From Myxococcales bacterium (GTDB taxonomy: Bacteria > Myxococcota > Polyangia > Polyangiales > Polyangiaceae): 64,000 bases of DNA. This document shows, in pieces, positions 56,429 through 64,000 of the stretch (position 1 is the first letter of the stretch; every line of letters starts with the position of its first letter). The stretch lies in the NCBI GenBank assembly GCA_003151595.1, contig PLXW01000106.1, positions 15,738 to 79,737 on the forward strand, written 5' to 3'. The position numbers were made by a program, and so were the translations under genes. The notes below the pieces were generated by a model that was given only the letters and a program-made list of their open reading frames with translations, was not told the origin of the DNA and ran no database searches.

Positions 56429-56577
56429 CGCGCGACGGAGCGACCAGAGCACTCGGGTATCGGATCGCGCGGGCGTACTACGAGAGTCACGCTGACAAGC
56501 CGGGCGCACTTCGCGCCATCCTCGACGTGAAAGACGCCGACGCCTTCGTCGCCGGGAGCGGCTACGCGCCGAAGTGA
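56429..56577 (+). pseudogene. C-terminal fragment of a probable DUF2268-type peptidase
   Basis: About 49 residues ending ALGYRIARAYYESHADKP then a short tail AFVAGSGYAPK are in frame and end in a proper stop. They resemble the last helix-turn region of DUF2268/YjaZ-like putative zinc peptidases (a GYRI-x-x-AYY-x-x-x-x-DK pattern). No catalytic HExxH portion lies upstream, and the sequence before it is unrelated, so it appears to be a remnant. Confidence in the family is moderate. Confidence 0.45.
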
Positions 56578-56584
56578 GCGTCGC

Positions 56585-57787
56585 TCACGGCTCGCGCGCG
56601 CAGCGGACGCCGTAGTAGTCGAGGCCGCCGGTCGGGCCGTTGGGCGTAGCGCTCCACGAGTTCATGTTGTCGACTCCGTCTTCGAACGAGCCGCCGAAGA
56701 CGACGCGGTAGTCCGTGCCGGCGTCGTACCCGAACGCGGCGCAGTCGTTACAGGGGACGGGATCGGTCGTGTAGTAGTCGAGCGTCCACTCCCACAGGTT
56801 GCCGGCGAGATCGGCGTGACCCCACTTGCCGTTTCCTTTGGGATAGAGACCGACGCGAGAGTCGCTGGCGTTGGTGCACGCGCCGCCGTCGACGCTGAGA
56901 TCGGACGAGGGCGTCCCCTCCCAGCAGCCGAAGTTGGCGTACGAGTGATCGAGCTGCGCCTGCGCGCTCGCCCCCGCGTCGGGCGCCGACCACGGATAGA
57001 AGCGCTGCTCGGAGCCGCCGGAGGCAGCGTATCCGCGCTCGGCCTTGGTGGGGAGTCGCCCGCCGTCCCACGCGCAGAACGCGAATGACAGGTAGTACCC
57101 GATGCAATTCGCGGCGACCGTCTCGCTCGTCGAGGCCGTGGTGGTCCAGGGGTGAACGTCGCCGCCGCACGTCGTGAGGAGCGTGAGGAGCGCATTGGTG
57201 TCGGCGGGGAGCCCCGAGTTCCAGGTGGGATCCCAACCGCTGCCCGCGATCTTGGGATTGGCCCCCGAGCCGGCGACGGGAGGGTTGGCCTGCGTGCCGA
57301 ATCCGGCGTTCACGAACGCGCGGTAGCGGCCGATGGTCGCCTCGTACTTGTCGAGGCGGAAGTCGGAGAGCGTCGCCGGATTGTCCGTGCTCGTGAGCGT
57401 GACGCCGTTGTTCTCGCGGAGGAACGTGCCGCCGGGGACGAAGATGCTGGCGCAGCAGTCGTCGTTCGCGTTCGGTCCGCAGCTGAGATCCGTGCCGGGC
57501 GACGCATCGAGGCCGGTGCAGCTCGTGGGAGGCGGGTAGGTCTTTCCGGCGTCGCTCGCGTCGGCGGCGTCGGTGGTGCTGGTGTCGTTCGCGGCGTCGC
57601 CGGGCGTGATGACGGAGGAGTCGTCGCCCGGGTTCGGACCGCCGTCGGTCGCCGGCGCGTTTCCGTCGAAGTCGCCGGCGTCGAACGACGGCGTCGGTGA
57701 ATCGGGCGAGCTCGTGCAGCTCGCGAGTGCGGCGGCAGAGAGCGCGGCGGACGAGACGAGCGTCGTGACGACCAGGCGAATGCTCAT
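56585..57787 (-). CDS. SUMF1-fold (formylglycine-enzyme-like) lipoprotein
   Basis: A 400-residue lipoprotein: signal with lipobox LASC, then an Asp/Ser/Pro-rich linker, then the SUMF1 fold: ASIFVPGGTFLRENN, RLDKYEATIGRYRAFVNAG, GRLPTKAERGYAASGG, GHADLAGNLWEWTLDYY and YRVVFGGSFEDGVDNM. The true formylglycine enzyme has an active-site cysteine pair in this last part; here only one Cys (GVRCAREP) is seen, so sulfatase-activating activity is unlikely. Many SUMF1 proteins instead bind ligands. RBS AGGGGG precedes the ATG at 57787. Confidence 0.87.
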   Translation of the reverse strand: MSIRLVVTTLVSSAALSAAALASCTSSPDSPTPSFDAGDFDGNAPATDGGPNPGDDSSVITPGDAANDTSTTDAADASDAGKTYPPPTSCTGLDASPGTDLSCGPNANDDCCASIFVPGGTFLRENNGVTLTSTDNPATLSDFRLDKYEATIGRYRAFVNAGFGTQANPPVAGSGANPKIAGSGWDPTWNSGLPADTNALLTLLTTCGGDVHPWTTTASTSETVAANCIGYYLSFAFCAWDGGRLPTKAERGYAASGGSEQRFYPWSAPDAGASAQAQLDHSYANFGCWEGTPSSDLSVDGGACTNASDSRVGLYPKGNGKWGHADLAGNLWEWTLDYYTTDPVPCNDCAAFGYDAGTDYRVVFGGSFEDGVDNMNSWSATPNGPTGGLDYYGVRCAREP

Positions 57788-57824
57788 GGAACCCCCTGGC
57801 GTGAGAGTACCGTATTCTGGGGTC

Positions 57825-58859
57825 ATGACGCGCGAAGCTCCGGTCGATCCTGCGGTGTTGGGCCTCATGCCGCTCGGCTTCCAGTGGGAGACGCTCGACC
57901 CCTTCCTCTTCTGCGTGCACCACGACGACGCCTACCCCGCGGGCAACGCCAGGCAGGGGCCGGCCGCTTCGCTCGCGGGGCGCGACCTCGGGCAGGACTT
58001 CGCCGGCAAGGACGGCTGGCGCATGTACCACGGCGAGATCGTGCCGGGCTTTCCGCAGCATCCGCATCGCGGGTTCGAGACCGTGACGATCGTGCGCGAG
58101 GGGTTCATCGATCACTCCGACTCGCTGGGCGCGACGGCGCGCTTCGGGCGCGGCGACACGCAGTGGCTGACGGCGGGCAAGGGGATCGTGCACTGCGAGA
58201 TGTTCCCGCTCCGCAACGGCGCGGCGCCGAACCCACTCGAGCTGTTCCAGATCTGGTTGAACCTGCCGGCCGCGAGCAAGCTCGTCGATCCGTACTTCTC
58301 CATGTTCTGGCGCGAGGAGACGCCGACCGTGATCGCGCGCGACGCCGACGGCCTGGAGACGCGCGTGCTCGTCGTGGCCGGAAAGCTCGGCGAGACGTCA
58401 GCGCCGCCGCCACCGCCGAACTCGTGGGCCGCGCGCCCCGAGGCCGACGTCGCCATCTGGTCGATCAAGATGCCGGCCGGCGCGCAGTGGACGCTCCCGG
58501 CGGCGAAGCCCGGCACGAACCGGATGCTCTATTTGTTCCGCGGCAATCAGGTGCACGTCGGCACGCAGGACGTGCGCGGCAAGGTGGGCGTTCACTTGCG
58601 ACCGGACGTGGCGCTGCCGCTCGTGGCGGGGATGGACGACGTGGAGATGTTGCTGCTGCAGGGGCGACCGATCGGCGAGCCGGTGGTGGCGCACGGACCG
58701 TTCGTGATGAACACGCGCGCCGAGATCCAGCAGGCGATCACCGACTACCAGCGGACGCGGTTCGGAGGGTGGCCGTGGCCGAGCGATGATCCCGTGCACG
58801 CGGCGACGGAGAACCGGTTCGCGCGGCACGCGGACGGACGCGAAGAGCGGCGCGACTAG
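57825..58859 (+). CDS. Pirin-family protein
   Basis: A 344-residue bicupin. FPQHPHRGFETVTIV provides the conserved His residues of the metal site; RFGRGDTQWLTAGKGIVHCE completes it with His and Glu. The C-terminal cupin (VHLRPDVALPLVAGMDDVEM then LLLQGRPIGEPVVAHGPFVM) is typical of pirin. Longer than the usual 290 residues, mainly at the N-terminus (GLMPLGFQWETLDPFLFC). Some pirins are quercetinases or regulators; which applies is unclear. The ATG is 37 bases from the divergent SUMF1 lipoprotein. Confidence 0.93.
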   Translation: MTREAPVDPAVLGLMPLGFQWETLDPFLFCVHHDDAYPAGNARQGPAASLAGRDLGQDFAGKDGWRMYHGEIVPGFPQHPHRGFETVTIVREGFIDHSDSLGATARFGRGDTQWLTAGKGIVHCEMFPLRNGAAPNPLELFQIWLNLPAASKLVDPYFSMFWREETPTVIARDADGLETRVLVVAGKLGETSAPPPPPNSWAARPEADVAIWSIKMPAGAQWTLPAAKPGTNRMLYLFRGNQVHVGTQDVRGKVGVHLRPDVALPLVAGMDDVEMLLLQGRPIGEPVVAHGPFVMNTRAEIQQAITDYQRTRFGGWPWPSDDPVHAATENRFARHADGREERRD

Positions 58860-58872
58860 ATCGCTTCGTCCG

Positions 58873-59322
58873 CTACTGCTCTTCGGTCTCGCTGTTCGCG
58901 CCGGTGAGGGCGGCGAGCATCGTCATCGCTTCCGCGGCGCTCATGCCGATGCCGATCGTTCCGTCCTTCGCGCTCACGTCGAGACCGGGGCGCATGCGAA
59001 CGCTCTCGATGCCGCACGTGCCGCGGCGACGGAGGCGCACGACCTTCACCACGACGTCGTTCTCTTTCCGCCCCTGCCGCCGAGCGGAGTGGGCGAGAGC
59101 GCGATCCGGGATCACGATCGCTTCGCGCTGACGCTCGGTCCATCCGTGACCCGTGCGCGCGATGTAGCCGCGCGAGCCCTTCAAGACGTAGCGCCCGTTG
59201 TTGCCGTCGAGGAGCTCGAGGACGTCGTTCGCCGTAGCGGCGCGGGCGACCCCGCGTTGCTTCACTTCGAGGAGAGGGGCGAAGGCTCGTGCGAAGTCGA
59301 CATCACTCGCGGGGTTGGGCAT
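58873..59322 (-). CDS. Hypothetical protein
   Basis: A 149-residue soluble protein with no known domain. The beginning (ASDVDFARAFAPLLEVKQRG) is helical; a central basic stretch (RRQGRKENDVVVKVVRLRRRG) and a short C-terminal helix (AEAMTMLAALTGANSE) follow. No ribosome site is obvious at its ATG. It converges on the pirin gene with a 13-base gap. Confidence 0.55.
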   Translation of the reverse strand: MPNPASDVDFARAFAPLLEVKQRGVARAATANDVLELLDGNNGRYVLKGSRGYIARTGHGWTERQREAIVIPDRALAHSARRQGRKENDVVVKVVRLRRRGTCGIESVRMRPGLDVSAKDGTIGIGMSAAEAMTMLAALTGANSETEEQ

Positions 59323-59474
59323 TCGAGTAGTGGAACGTCCATTGAGGCGCGTGGGAAGAGTCGCGCGCGTCGTCGTCGACGGGAGCGCGCTTGGCTCTCT
59401 GCGTCAGCACGCGAGCAGCGCGGCCGTTCCAAGGTAGGGGACGCGCGTACTCCCGGCGAAGAGCGGACTCGCGT

Positions 59475-59978
59475 CTACCCTCCGATGAACGCCTTCTCCA
59501 GCGCCTGGAGCACGTGATCGGCGACGACGTCGGCGTTCATCGCCTCCACGTCGTACTCGCCGCGCTTTCCGACGCTGCCGCCGGAGTTGATGATCGTCGT
59601 GGTCGACGAGACGACGATCTTTCGATCGCTGCGGTTCGCCGAGAACGTGACCTCGATGAAGCTCTTCTTCGTATCGGTCGTGCTCTCCGTGTACGGCTTG
59701 GGGACGATGTGGAGCGAGACCGCCGCCGAGGTGACGCCGCCCGCGGTGGTCGACGACTCGTCTTGCTCGGTGGCCTTGGCGTCGTGCCCACTCGCCTTCA
59801 GGACTTCCGCGAGATCGCGCAGCACCGGGAGGATAATGTCCTTCTTCAGGGCGGCGAAGCGCTCGGGGAACGCCGCCTTCGCCGCGCGAATCGCCGCGGC
59901 CACGCGCTCGGTCTCGGCCAGCTTCTCGTCGTAGGCGGCGAGAATTTGCTTCAGACGGTTCTTCGCTTCGTCCTTCAT
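59475..59978 (-). CDS. Hypothetical protein
   Basis: A 167-residue protein: an N-terminal helix (KDEAKNRLKQILAAYDEKLA) and heptad-like second helix, then a beta part with SFIEVTFSANRSDRKIVVSS. GGAG lies nine bases before the ATG, supporting expression. No homologue is known to me. The 152 bases to the previous gene contain nothing I can identify. Confidence 0.6.
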   Translation of the reverse strand: MKDEAKNRLKQILAAYDEKLAETERVAAAIRAAKAAFPERFAALKKDIILPVLRDLAEVLKASGHDAKATEQDESSTTAGGVTSAAVSLHIVPKPYTESTTDTKKSFIEVTFSANRSDRKIVVSSTTTIINSGGSVGKRGEYDVEAMNADVVADHVLQALEKAFIGG

Positions 59979-60076
59979 CGAGTGTCGAGCTCCGCGCGGG
60001 TGGGGGCGCTCAACTTAGGCCGTCCGCGGCCTCTCGGGTTGCACTGATTCGGTGGAGGCACGAGAGTCGGCCCGTG

Positions 60077-60598
60077 ATGCGCGCGATCTCTGGCGGAGCC
60101 ATCGGCGCGTGCGTCGGCGCGCTCGTACTGTCGGCGGGGTGCTCGCGGCGCGAGAACGCTTCGCCCGCGACGCAAGTCACCGACGCGTCCGGCCTCGCCG
60201 ATCTTTCGGTGCGCGTCCCCGGCGGGCTCTCGGTGGCGCGCGCGATCGACACGTTGTCGGTGACGGTGGATCCCGCGTCGTTCGGTGAGATGCAGGCGAA
60301 GGTGCGGGTGGGCGCGGTGGTCGGCGTGGAGACCGACGTCTTCGTGTTTCGTCAGGGGGACGATCGAGCGGTGCTCGAGCGGCGCGGCCTTGGACGCGGC
60401 GCGGACTTCGGCGTGAGCGCGAACACGTGGAGCACGGCGCGCGATGGAGTGCCCGCGCCGGGGACGAAGTACGTCGTCGAGGAGCAGCTGGTGCTCTTCG
60501 CGACGGACGTGGCGCCGGCGGCCGGAGCGACCTGGGATCCGCACGCGGGGAAGTTCGAGGCACTCTGGAGAGGGACGTTGAGGCAGGCGGAGGAGTGA
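60077..60598 (+). CDS. Lipoprotein of unknown function
   Basis: A 173-residue lipoprotein (ATG 60077; a GTG three bases earlier is possible). Signal RAISGGAIGACVGALVL then lipobox SAGC. The mature part looks beta-rich (LADLSVRVPGGLSVARAIDT, AVVGVETDVFVFRQGDDRAV). No domain recognised. It is followed by a 14-base perfect palindrome and faces a convergent lipoprotein gene. Confidence 0.68.
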   Translation: MRAISGGAIGACVGALVLSAGCSRRENASPATQVTDASGLADLSVRVPGGLSVARAIDTLSVTVDPASFGEMQAKVRVGAVVGVETDVFVFRQGDDRAVLERRGLGRGADFGVSANTWSTARDGVPAPGTKYVVEEQLVLFATDVAPAAGATWDPHAGKFEALWRGTLRQAEE

Positions 60599-60620
60599 TT
60601 GCGGCGGTCTACTGGGGCCG

Positions 60621-60634
60621 ACTCTCGCGAGAGT
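60621..60634. terminator. Palindrome between convergent genes
   Basis: ACTCTCGCGAGAGT is a perfect 14-base palindrome lying 22 bases beyond one stop and 89 before the opposing one. It could act as a weak bidirectional terminator or as a protein-binding site; no T-tract is present. Confidence 0.4.
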
Positions 60635-60723
60635 GCAGGATGTCGGCGCTCTCTCCTCCTTCCTCCCTTGGAAGGGCGGCGGGGTCGGAGCGGTGGGGTA
60701 CTACTACCCGAAGAGCTGAGCGA

Positions 60724-62256
60724 TCAGAGAATGGGTGCCAGATAGAGCGATGCGGAAGCGCCGCTACCGGTGACATACCCCACCATCGAAAAAGTGTCCG
60801 CCAGTACGGCGGACGACACGCCGGTGGCCAGCGTGGCCGGAGCGGACGCGCCGGAGGCGTCGTAGACACCGAGGACCTCGTTCGTCAGGAGAATGAATTT
60901 CGATCCGATCGCCGGCTGGGGGTAACCGACGGAGGGGGGAAGCTGAGTAGGCACGCCACCGGCCGATGGGATCACCGACACGCCGTTCGCACCATGCGCG
61001 AGGACGTAGCGCGAGTCGCGCGTGAACTTCAGATCCTGGAGGTAGCCGTTCCAGATTGGCCACGGGGGGAATGCCGCGGCCGTCGAGAGACCGTTCACCA
61101 TCGGCGCTCCGCCGTCGCCGATCGTCTGCATCAGAAGCCCCCCGCCGTTGGGTGACACGGCGCCCACGGCATCGCAGCCGCTGGCGAGGAGGGTCGTCTG
61201 CGTGCTCGGCGACGCGATCGCAAGGGTCACGAGCGCGCCCGCCGGGGTGCAGAAGAACGTGTGACTCCCTGTCGGGTCAAAGAGCCCGCCGGAGCCTGTA
61301 TTGGCTTGGGAGAAGAGCGAGGCGCCGGTCTTCGTGTCGTAGAGTTTCTCGGTGCCGGAGGAGGCATCCAGCACCCACACCGAGGTGCCTGTCGGGCTGC
61401 TCACTGCGTCGCCGGTCACGGAGAGCGTATGCGCGAACGTCGCGCCGTCGTACGCATCGGTGTAGTCGACCTTCGCGTTCGGTCCGGCGTCGGCGAGGCT
61501 CTTACTGTACTGGGTGAAGAGAGTTCCATTCGACCCGAACCACGTGGAGGGAAGGTCGCCGCCCGGATCGGTCATTTCCAGCAGGATCTGGGCCGCGCTG
61601 CCGTCGGTCGTGGAAACGAGGATCCCGGTCGGCTGCACGCTCGACGTGCTGGGGGCGACCGCGACGTAGGCGATCGAGTTCCCGTCGAGGCTCACGTCGA
61701 GCGACCGGCCGACTGACATCGCGTGCGGCGCGACCGGCTGATACCCGTGCGCCGCCGTCCAGACGGCCAGGCTACCAATCTGCGCGATTGCCGCGCTCGG
61801 ATTGAAGACGATGACGGCGCTGCTGCCGCGACGGAAAGAGAGCTCGTACGCGCTGTTGACGATGAGCTGCGCGGCACCCCCCGCGACCGACTTGGCGTAG
61901 ACCGAACCGTTCAGCGTGTAGACGACGTAGCCGTCGGAGGTGAAGCCGTTGAGCGTGACGTCGCCGGTGGCGATGAGGGTGCCGGACTGCGTGGGGCCCG
62001 CGTCGGCGTCGGTGTCGCCGTCGTTGGTCGACGGAGCGTCGGGAGACGCGTCGGCGGCGTCGGGGCCTGCGTCGGGTGTGGAGAGCGGGTTGGCATCAGG
62101 GGATGCGTCGCTCGCGTGCGAAGCGTCGAGCGCGGGCGCATCCGGGCCGGCGTCACCGATTGGCGCGGGGGTCACGTCGTCGTCACCGCTGCAGGCGGCG
62201 AGGGCCGCGAACGGGAGCGTGGAGAGCAAGGCAAGCAAAGTGAGGGGGCCGCGCAT
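60724..62256 (-). CDS. Beta-propeller-like lipoprotein, paralogue 2
   Basis: A 510-residue lipoprotein. Signal MRGPLTLLALLSTLPFAALA then lipobox LAAC. A long D/A/P/S-rich linker (DASHASDASPDANPLSTPDA) precedes the beta region: TLNGFTSDGYVVYTLNGSVY, HAMSVGRSLDVSLDGNSIAY and repeated GSGGLFDPTGSHTFFC-like turns. It resembles the lipoprotein at 54663-56306 in both linker style and the shared NGFTSD-VVYT segment. GGAGA precedes the start. Likely a surface beta-propeller; ligand unknown. Confidence 0.78.
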   Translation of the reverse strand: MRGPLTLLALLSTLPFAALAACSGDDDVTPAPIGDAGPDAPALDASHASDASPDANPLSTPDAGPDAADASPDAPSTNDGDTDADAGPTQSGTLIATGDVTLNGFTSDGYVVYTLNGSVYAKSVAGGAAQLIVNSAYELSFRRGSSAVIVFNPSAAIAQIGSLAVWTAAHGYQPVAPHAMSVGRSLDVSLDGNSIAYVAVAPSTSSVQPTGILVSTTDGSAAQILLEMTDPGGDLPSTWFGSNGTLFTQYSKSLADAGPNAKVDYTDAYDGATFAHTLSVTGDAVSSPTGTSVWVLDASSGTEKLYDTKTGASLFSQANTGSGGLFDPTGSHTFFCTPAGALVTLAIASPSTQTTLLASGCDAVGAVSPNGGGLLMQTIGDGGAPMVNGLSTAAAFPPWPIWNGYLQDLKFTRDSRYVLAHGANGVSVIPSAGGVPTQLPPSVGYPQPAIGSKFILLTNEVLGVYDASGASAPATLATGVSSAVLADTFSMVGYVTGSGASASLYLAPIL

Positions 62257-62393
62257 GACGATGTGATTCTCCGTGGGTCGCGAAGACCTTGGGAGTTAGA
62301 TGGCACGCGCGGGAAAAGCATCCAGTCGAAGGCTGACGCATGAACGGGTGACGGGACGACGGGAACCCGGCACGTCTGCGCGTGAGCCGCGAC

Positions 62394-63203
62394 TCAGCGC
62401 TTCGCGAAGAGCGCGTTGATCTCGGCGAACGAGATCGCGCCGTCCATCAGCGGCTCGGTGCGCCCTTCGCGAAGGAACGCGCCGGCGACGGAGGCTGCGC
62501 GGCCGAAGGCGATCTGGGCGATCGACGAGCCCACGCTGAGTCGGCGTACGCCGAGCGACGACAGCGCGGAGGCGGCGGGGAGCTTCGTCCACGCGAGGAC
62601 GTTGAGCGGCAATCCGATCGACGATGCGATCGCGCGGATGTCCGAGGCGTCCGTCGCCTTGGGGACGAAGAGGCCGTCGGCGCCGGCGTCCTTGTAGCGG
62701 CGCGCGCGCGCGAGCGTCTCGGTCACGCGCACCGGTTCGGGGACGAGTCCCTTCAAGTAGACGTCGGTCCGCGCGTTCACGAACAGGTCGACGCCGGCGC
62801 GCGCAGCGGCGCTCTTCACGCTGGCGATCTTGGCGGCGAGCAACTCGGGCGACGCGCTGCCGTCTTCCAGGTTGATCCCCACGGCGCCGACGCCGATGAG
62901 CGCCGCGATCGTCTCGCCGACGACGGCGGGATTTTCCGAGTAGCCCCCTTCGACGTCGATCGACAGCGGCACCTTGATGACGCGCACGATCGCGCGCACC
63001 GCGGAGACGAGGCACTCGACGGGGACGGCGTCTCCGTCGGGGTAGCCGTTCGACCACGCGAGGCCGGCGCTCGTGGTGGCGAGCGCGCGGGCGCCGAGAC
63101 TCTCGAAGAGGCGGGCGCTGCCGGCGTCCCAGCAGTTGGCGAGGAGGAGGAGATCGGGGCCGTCGTGGAGGCGGCGGAACGTGAGGGCGGCGTTCGCGGT
63201 CAT
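62394..63203 (-). CDS. Isocitrate lyase / PEP mutase family protein
   Basis: A 269-residue TIM-barrel enzyme of the ICL/PEPM group. LLLLANCWDAGSARLFESLG and ALATTSAGLAWSNGYPDGDA are typical openings. VPLSIDVEGGYSENPAVVG carries the metal-binding Asp and Glu, and GINLEDGSASPELLA a further conserved Glu/Asp. FVNARTDVYL supplies the catalytic-loop region. The cysteine of true isocitrate lyases (KKCGH) is absent, so this is more like carboxyvinyl-carboxyphosphonate mutase-type or oxaloacetate-decarboxylase-type enzymes. The substrate is unknown. Start ATG 63203 chosen. Confidence 0.88.
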   Translation of the reverse strand: MTANAALTFRRLHDGPDLLLLANCWDAGSARLFESLGARALATTSAGLAWSNGYPDGDAVPVECLVSAVRAIVRVIKVPLSIDVEGGYSENPAVVGETIAALIGVGAVGINLEDGSASPELLAAKIASVKSAAARAGVDLFVNARTDVYLKGLVPEPVRVTETLARARRYKDAGADGLFVPKATDASDIRAIASSIGLPLNVLAWTKLPAASALSSLGVRRLSVGSSIAQIAFGRAASVAGAFLREGRTEPLMDGAISFAEINALFAKR

Positions 63204-63288
63204 GCGGTCGGATCTAGCACCGAGGCGTAGCGAGCCGAAGAGCGCGCGTGAGCGTTTCTTGGCACGCCTCGCGCACACCGATCGGCGC

Positions 63289-63498
63289 ATGACTCAGCCC
63301 TACCCGCACACGCCGAACGATCCGGGACAGCACGTGCCTCCGCCGGTGCACAACCCGAATCTGCCGCAACGGATTCACGAGCCGATTCCGGTCGAGCCCA
63401 TCCATCCCGAATTGCCGGAGCCGCCGCGGCCCGCGCCCGAGCCTGTGATTCAGCCGTTCGGACCGAGATTGCTCGGCGCTTCGGAACCGCGAACGTGA
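63289..63498 (+). CDS. Small proline-rich protein
   Basis: A 69-residue protein dominated by Pro, His and Glu (PNDPGQHVPPPVHNPNLPQR, PVEPIHPELPEPPRPAPEP). No family recognised. It ends 19 bases before the Old Yellow Enzyme gene on the same strand. Coding potential is plausible from position and codon phase, but it could be non-coding. Confidence 0.5.
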   Translation: MTQPYPHTPNDPGQHVPPPVHNPNLPQRIHEPIPVEPIHPELPEPPRPAPEPVIQPFGPRLLGASEPRT

Positions 63499-63517
63499 TC
63501 GGAGCATCCGACTCCTC

Positions 63518-64000
63518 ATGCCCGGACTCCTGTTCACTCCGTATCGCCTCGGTCGCATCGAGCTCAAGAACCGCGCGGTCATGTCACCGATGACGCGCAG
63601 CCGCTCACCCGGCAGCGTGCCCGGCGAGCTCGTCGCGACGTACTACGCGCAGCGCGCGGCCGACGCGGGGCTGATCATCACGGAAGGGACGAGCCCGAGC
63701 CCGAACGGTCTCGGCTACCCGCGCATCCCGGGGCTCTTCAACGCCGAGCAAGCGCGCGGCTGGCGTGTCGTGACCGATGCTGTGCACGCGAAGGGCGGGC
63801 GCATCTTCGTGCAGCTGATGCACACGGGGCGCGTCGGGCACGAGAAGAACCTGCCGGCGGGTGGACGCGTGCTCGCGCCTTCGGCCATGGCGCTCCCCGA
63901 TCAGAAGATGTGGGTCGACGAGCTCGCCGCGCAGGTGCCGCTCACGCTGGCGACGGAGATGACCGAGGCGGACATCGAGCACGCGATCGAGGAGTACGTG
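63518..64000 (+). CDS. Old Yellow Enzyme family oxidoreductase (partial)
   Basis: The N-terminal 161 residues of an FMN-dependent ene-reductase; the gene runs off the window. LFTPYRLGRIELKNRAVMSP then MTRSRSPGSVPGELVATYYA is the conserved start of the OYE/NemA group, with the loop that contacts FMN. ADAGLIITEGTSPSPNGLGY and GRIFVQLMHTGRVGH (His and Gly near the active site) follow. Substrates are typically alpha,beta-unsaturated carbonyls or nitro compounds; which applies is not known. Confidence 0.93.
   Translation, partial: MPGLLFTPYRLGRIELKNRAVMSPMTRSRSPGSVPGELVATYYAQRAADAGLIITEGTSPSPNGLGYPRIPGLFNAEQARGWRVVTDAVHAKGGRIFVQLMHTGRVGHEKNLPAGGRVLAPSAMALPDQKMWVDELAAQVPLTLATEMTEADIEHAIEEYV

Noticed and set aside
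56585..57787. Annotation as a genuine formylglycine-generating enzyme
   Set aside because: The catalytic cysteine pair is not visible in the C-terminal motif.

Overview
The window is very GC-rich, densely packed DNA that most resembles a Myxococcota chromosome (Polyangia-like). This is inferred from gene content and style only: eukaryote-like Ser/Thr kinases fused to large sensory or TPR modules, a DUF4388/J-domain/TPR protein, many lipoproteins with low-complexity D/A/G/N/P linkers, carboxypeptidase-regulatory repeats fused to a PDZ domain, and widespread GTGA/ATGA/TTGA stop-start overlaps. No rRNA, tRNA or CRISPR array was seen.

Layout. 1-16 kb: a partial response regulator, an Eis-like acetyltransferase, a Bax-inhibitor-1 membrane protein, a coupled secreted-protein/MA-type metallopeptidase pair, a VWA lipoprotein, a 1005-residue repeat/PDZ envelope protein, a YbgC-type thioesterase, miaE, a coupled pair of unknown proteins, and an outer-membrane barrel. 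15.6-18.3 kb: a gene-free kilobase with a DnaA-box-like pair and 13-bp repeats leads into dnaA, so this may be the origin region. 18.4-24 kb: an unusual lipobox/7TM/kinase fusion and cysS converge on two copies of a palindromic element whose arms covary; an intact IS630-family element sits inside one copy.

23.7-31 kb: a four-gene coupled operon (lipoprotein, MlaE permease, small anchored protein, FtsX-like permease, with no ATPase or MCE gene), then DUF2203, folE-SDR, Lon-N and Rieske genes and a large lipoprotein. 31.1-31.5 kb: an 11-bp iteron-like array and a 9 x 21-bp repeat lie between that lipoprotein and a plastid/chlamydial-type fabI. 32-38 kb: a PhyH-type dioxygenase whose start codon lies in a 12-bp repeat, an aldo/keto reductase, a probable PPi-type phosphofructokinase, and the DUF4388/J/TPR protein. 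37.8-43.6 kb: a 1486-residue kinase/cyclase-like/AAA/TPR regulator coupled to a patatin lipase. 43.6-51 kb: a 4Fe-4S uracil-DNA glycosylase, VOC protein, ligA, TPR protein, YggS-type PLP protein, a methyltransferase and rpoZ. 51-64 kb: a second methyltransferase, a sulfatase-fold membrane enzyme with a Thr at the nucleophile position, several lipoproteins (two paralogous), a SUMF1-fold lipoprotein, a pirin, a PEP-mutase/isocitrate-lyase-family protein and a truncated Old Yellow Enzyme.

The two most interesting items are the covarying palindromic 3'-end elements around the IS630 copy and the kinase-AAA-TPR/patatin pair, which looks like a sensor coupled to a lipase effector.
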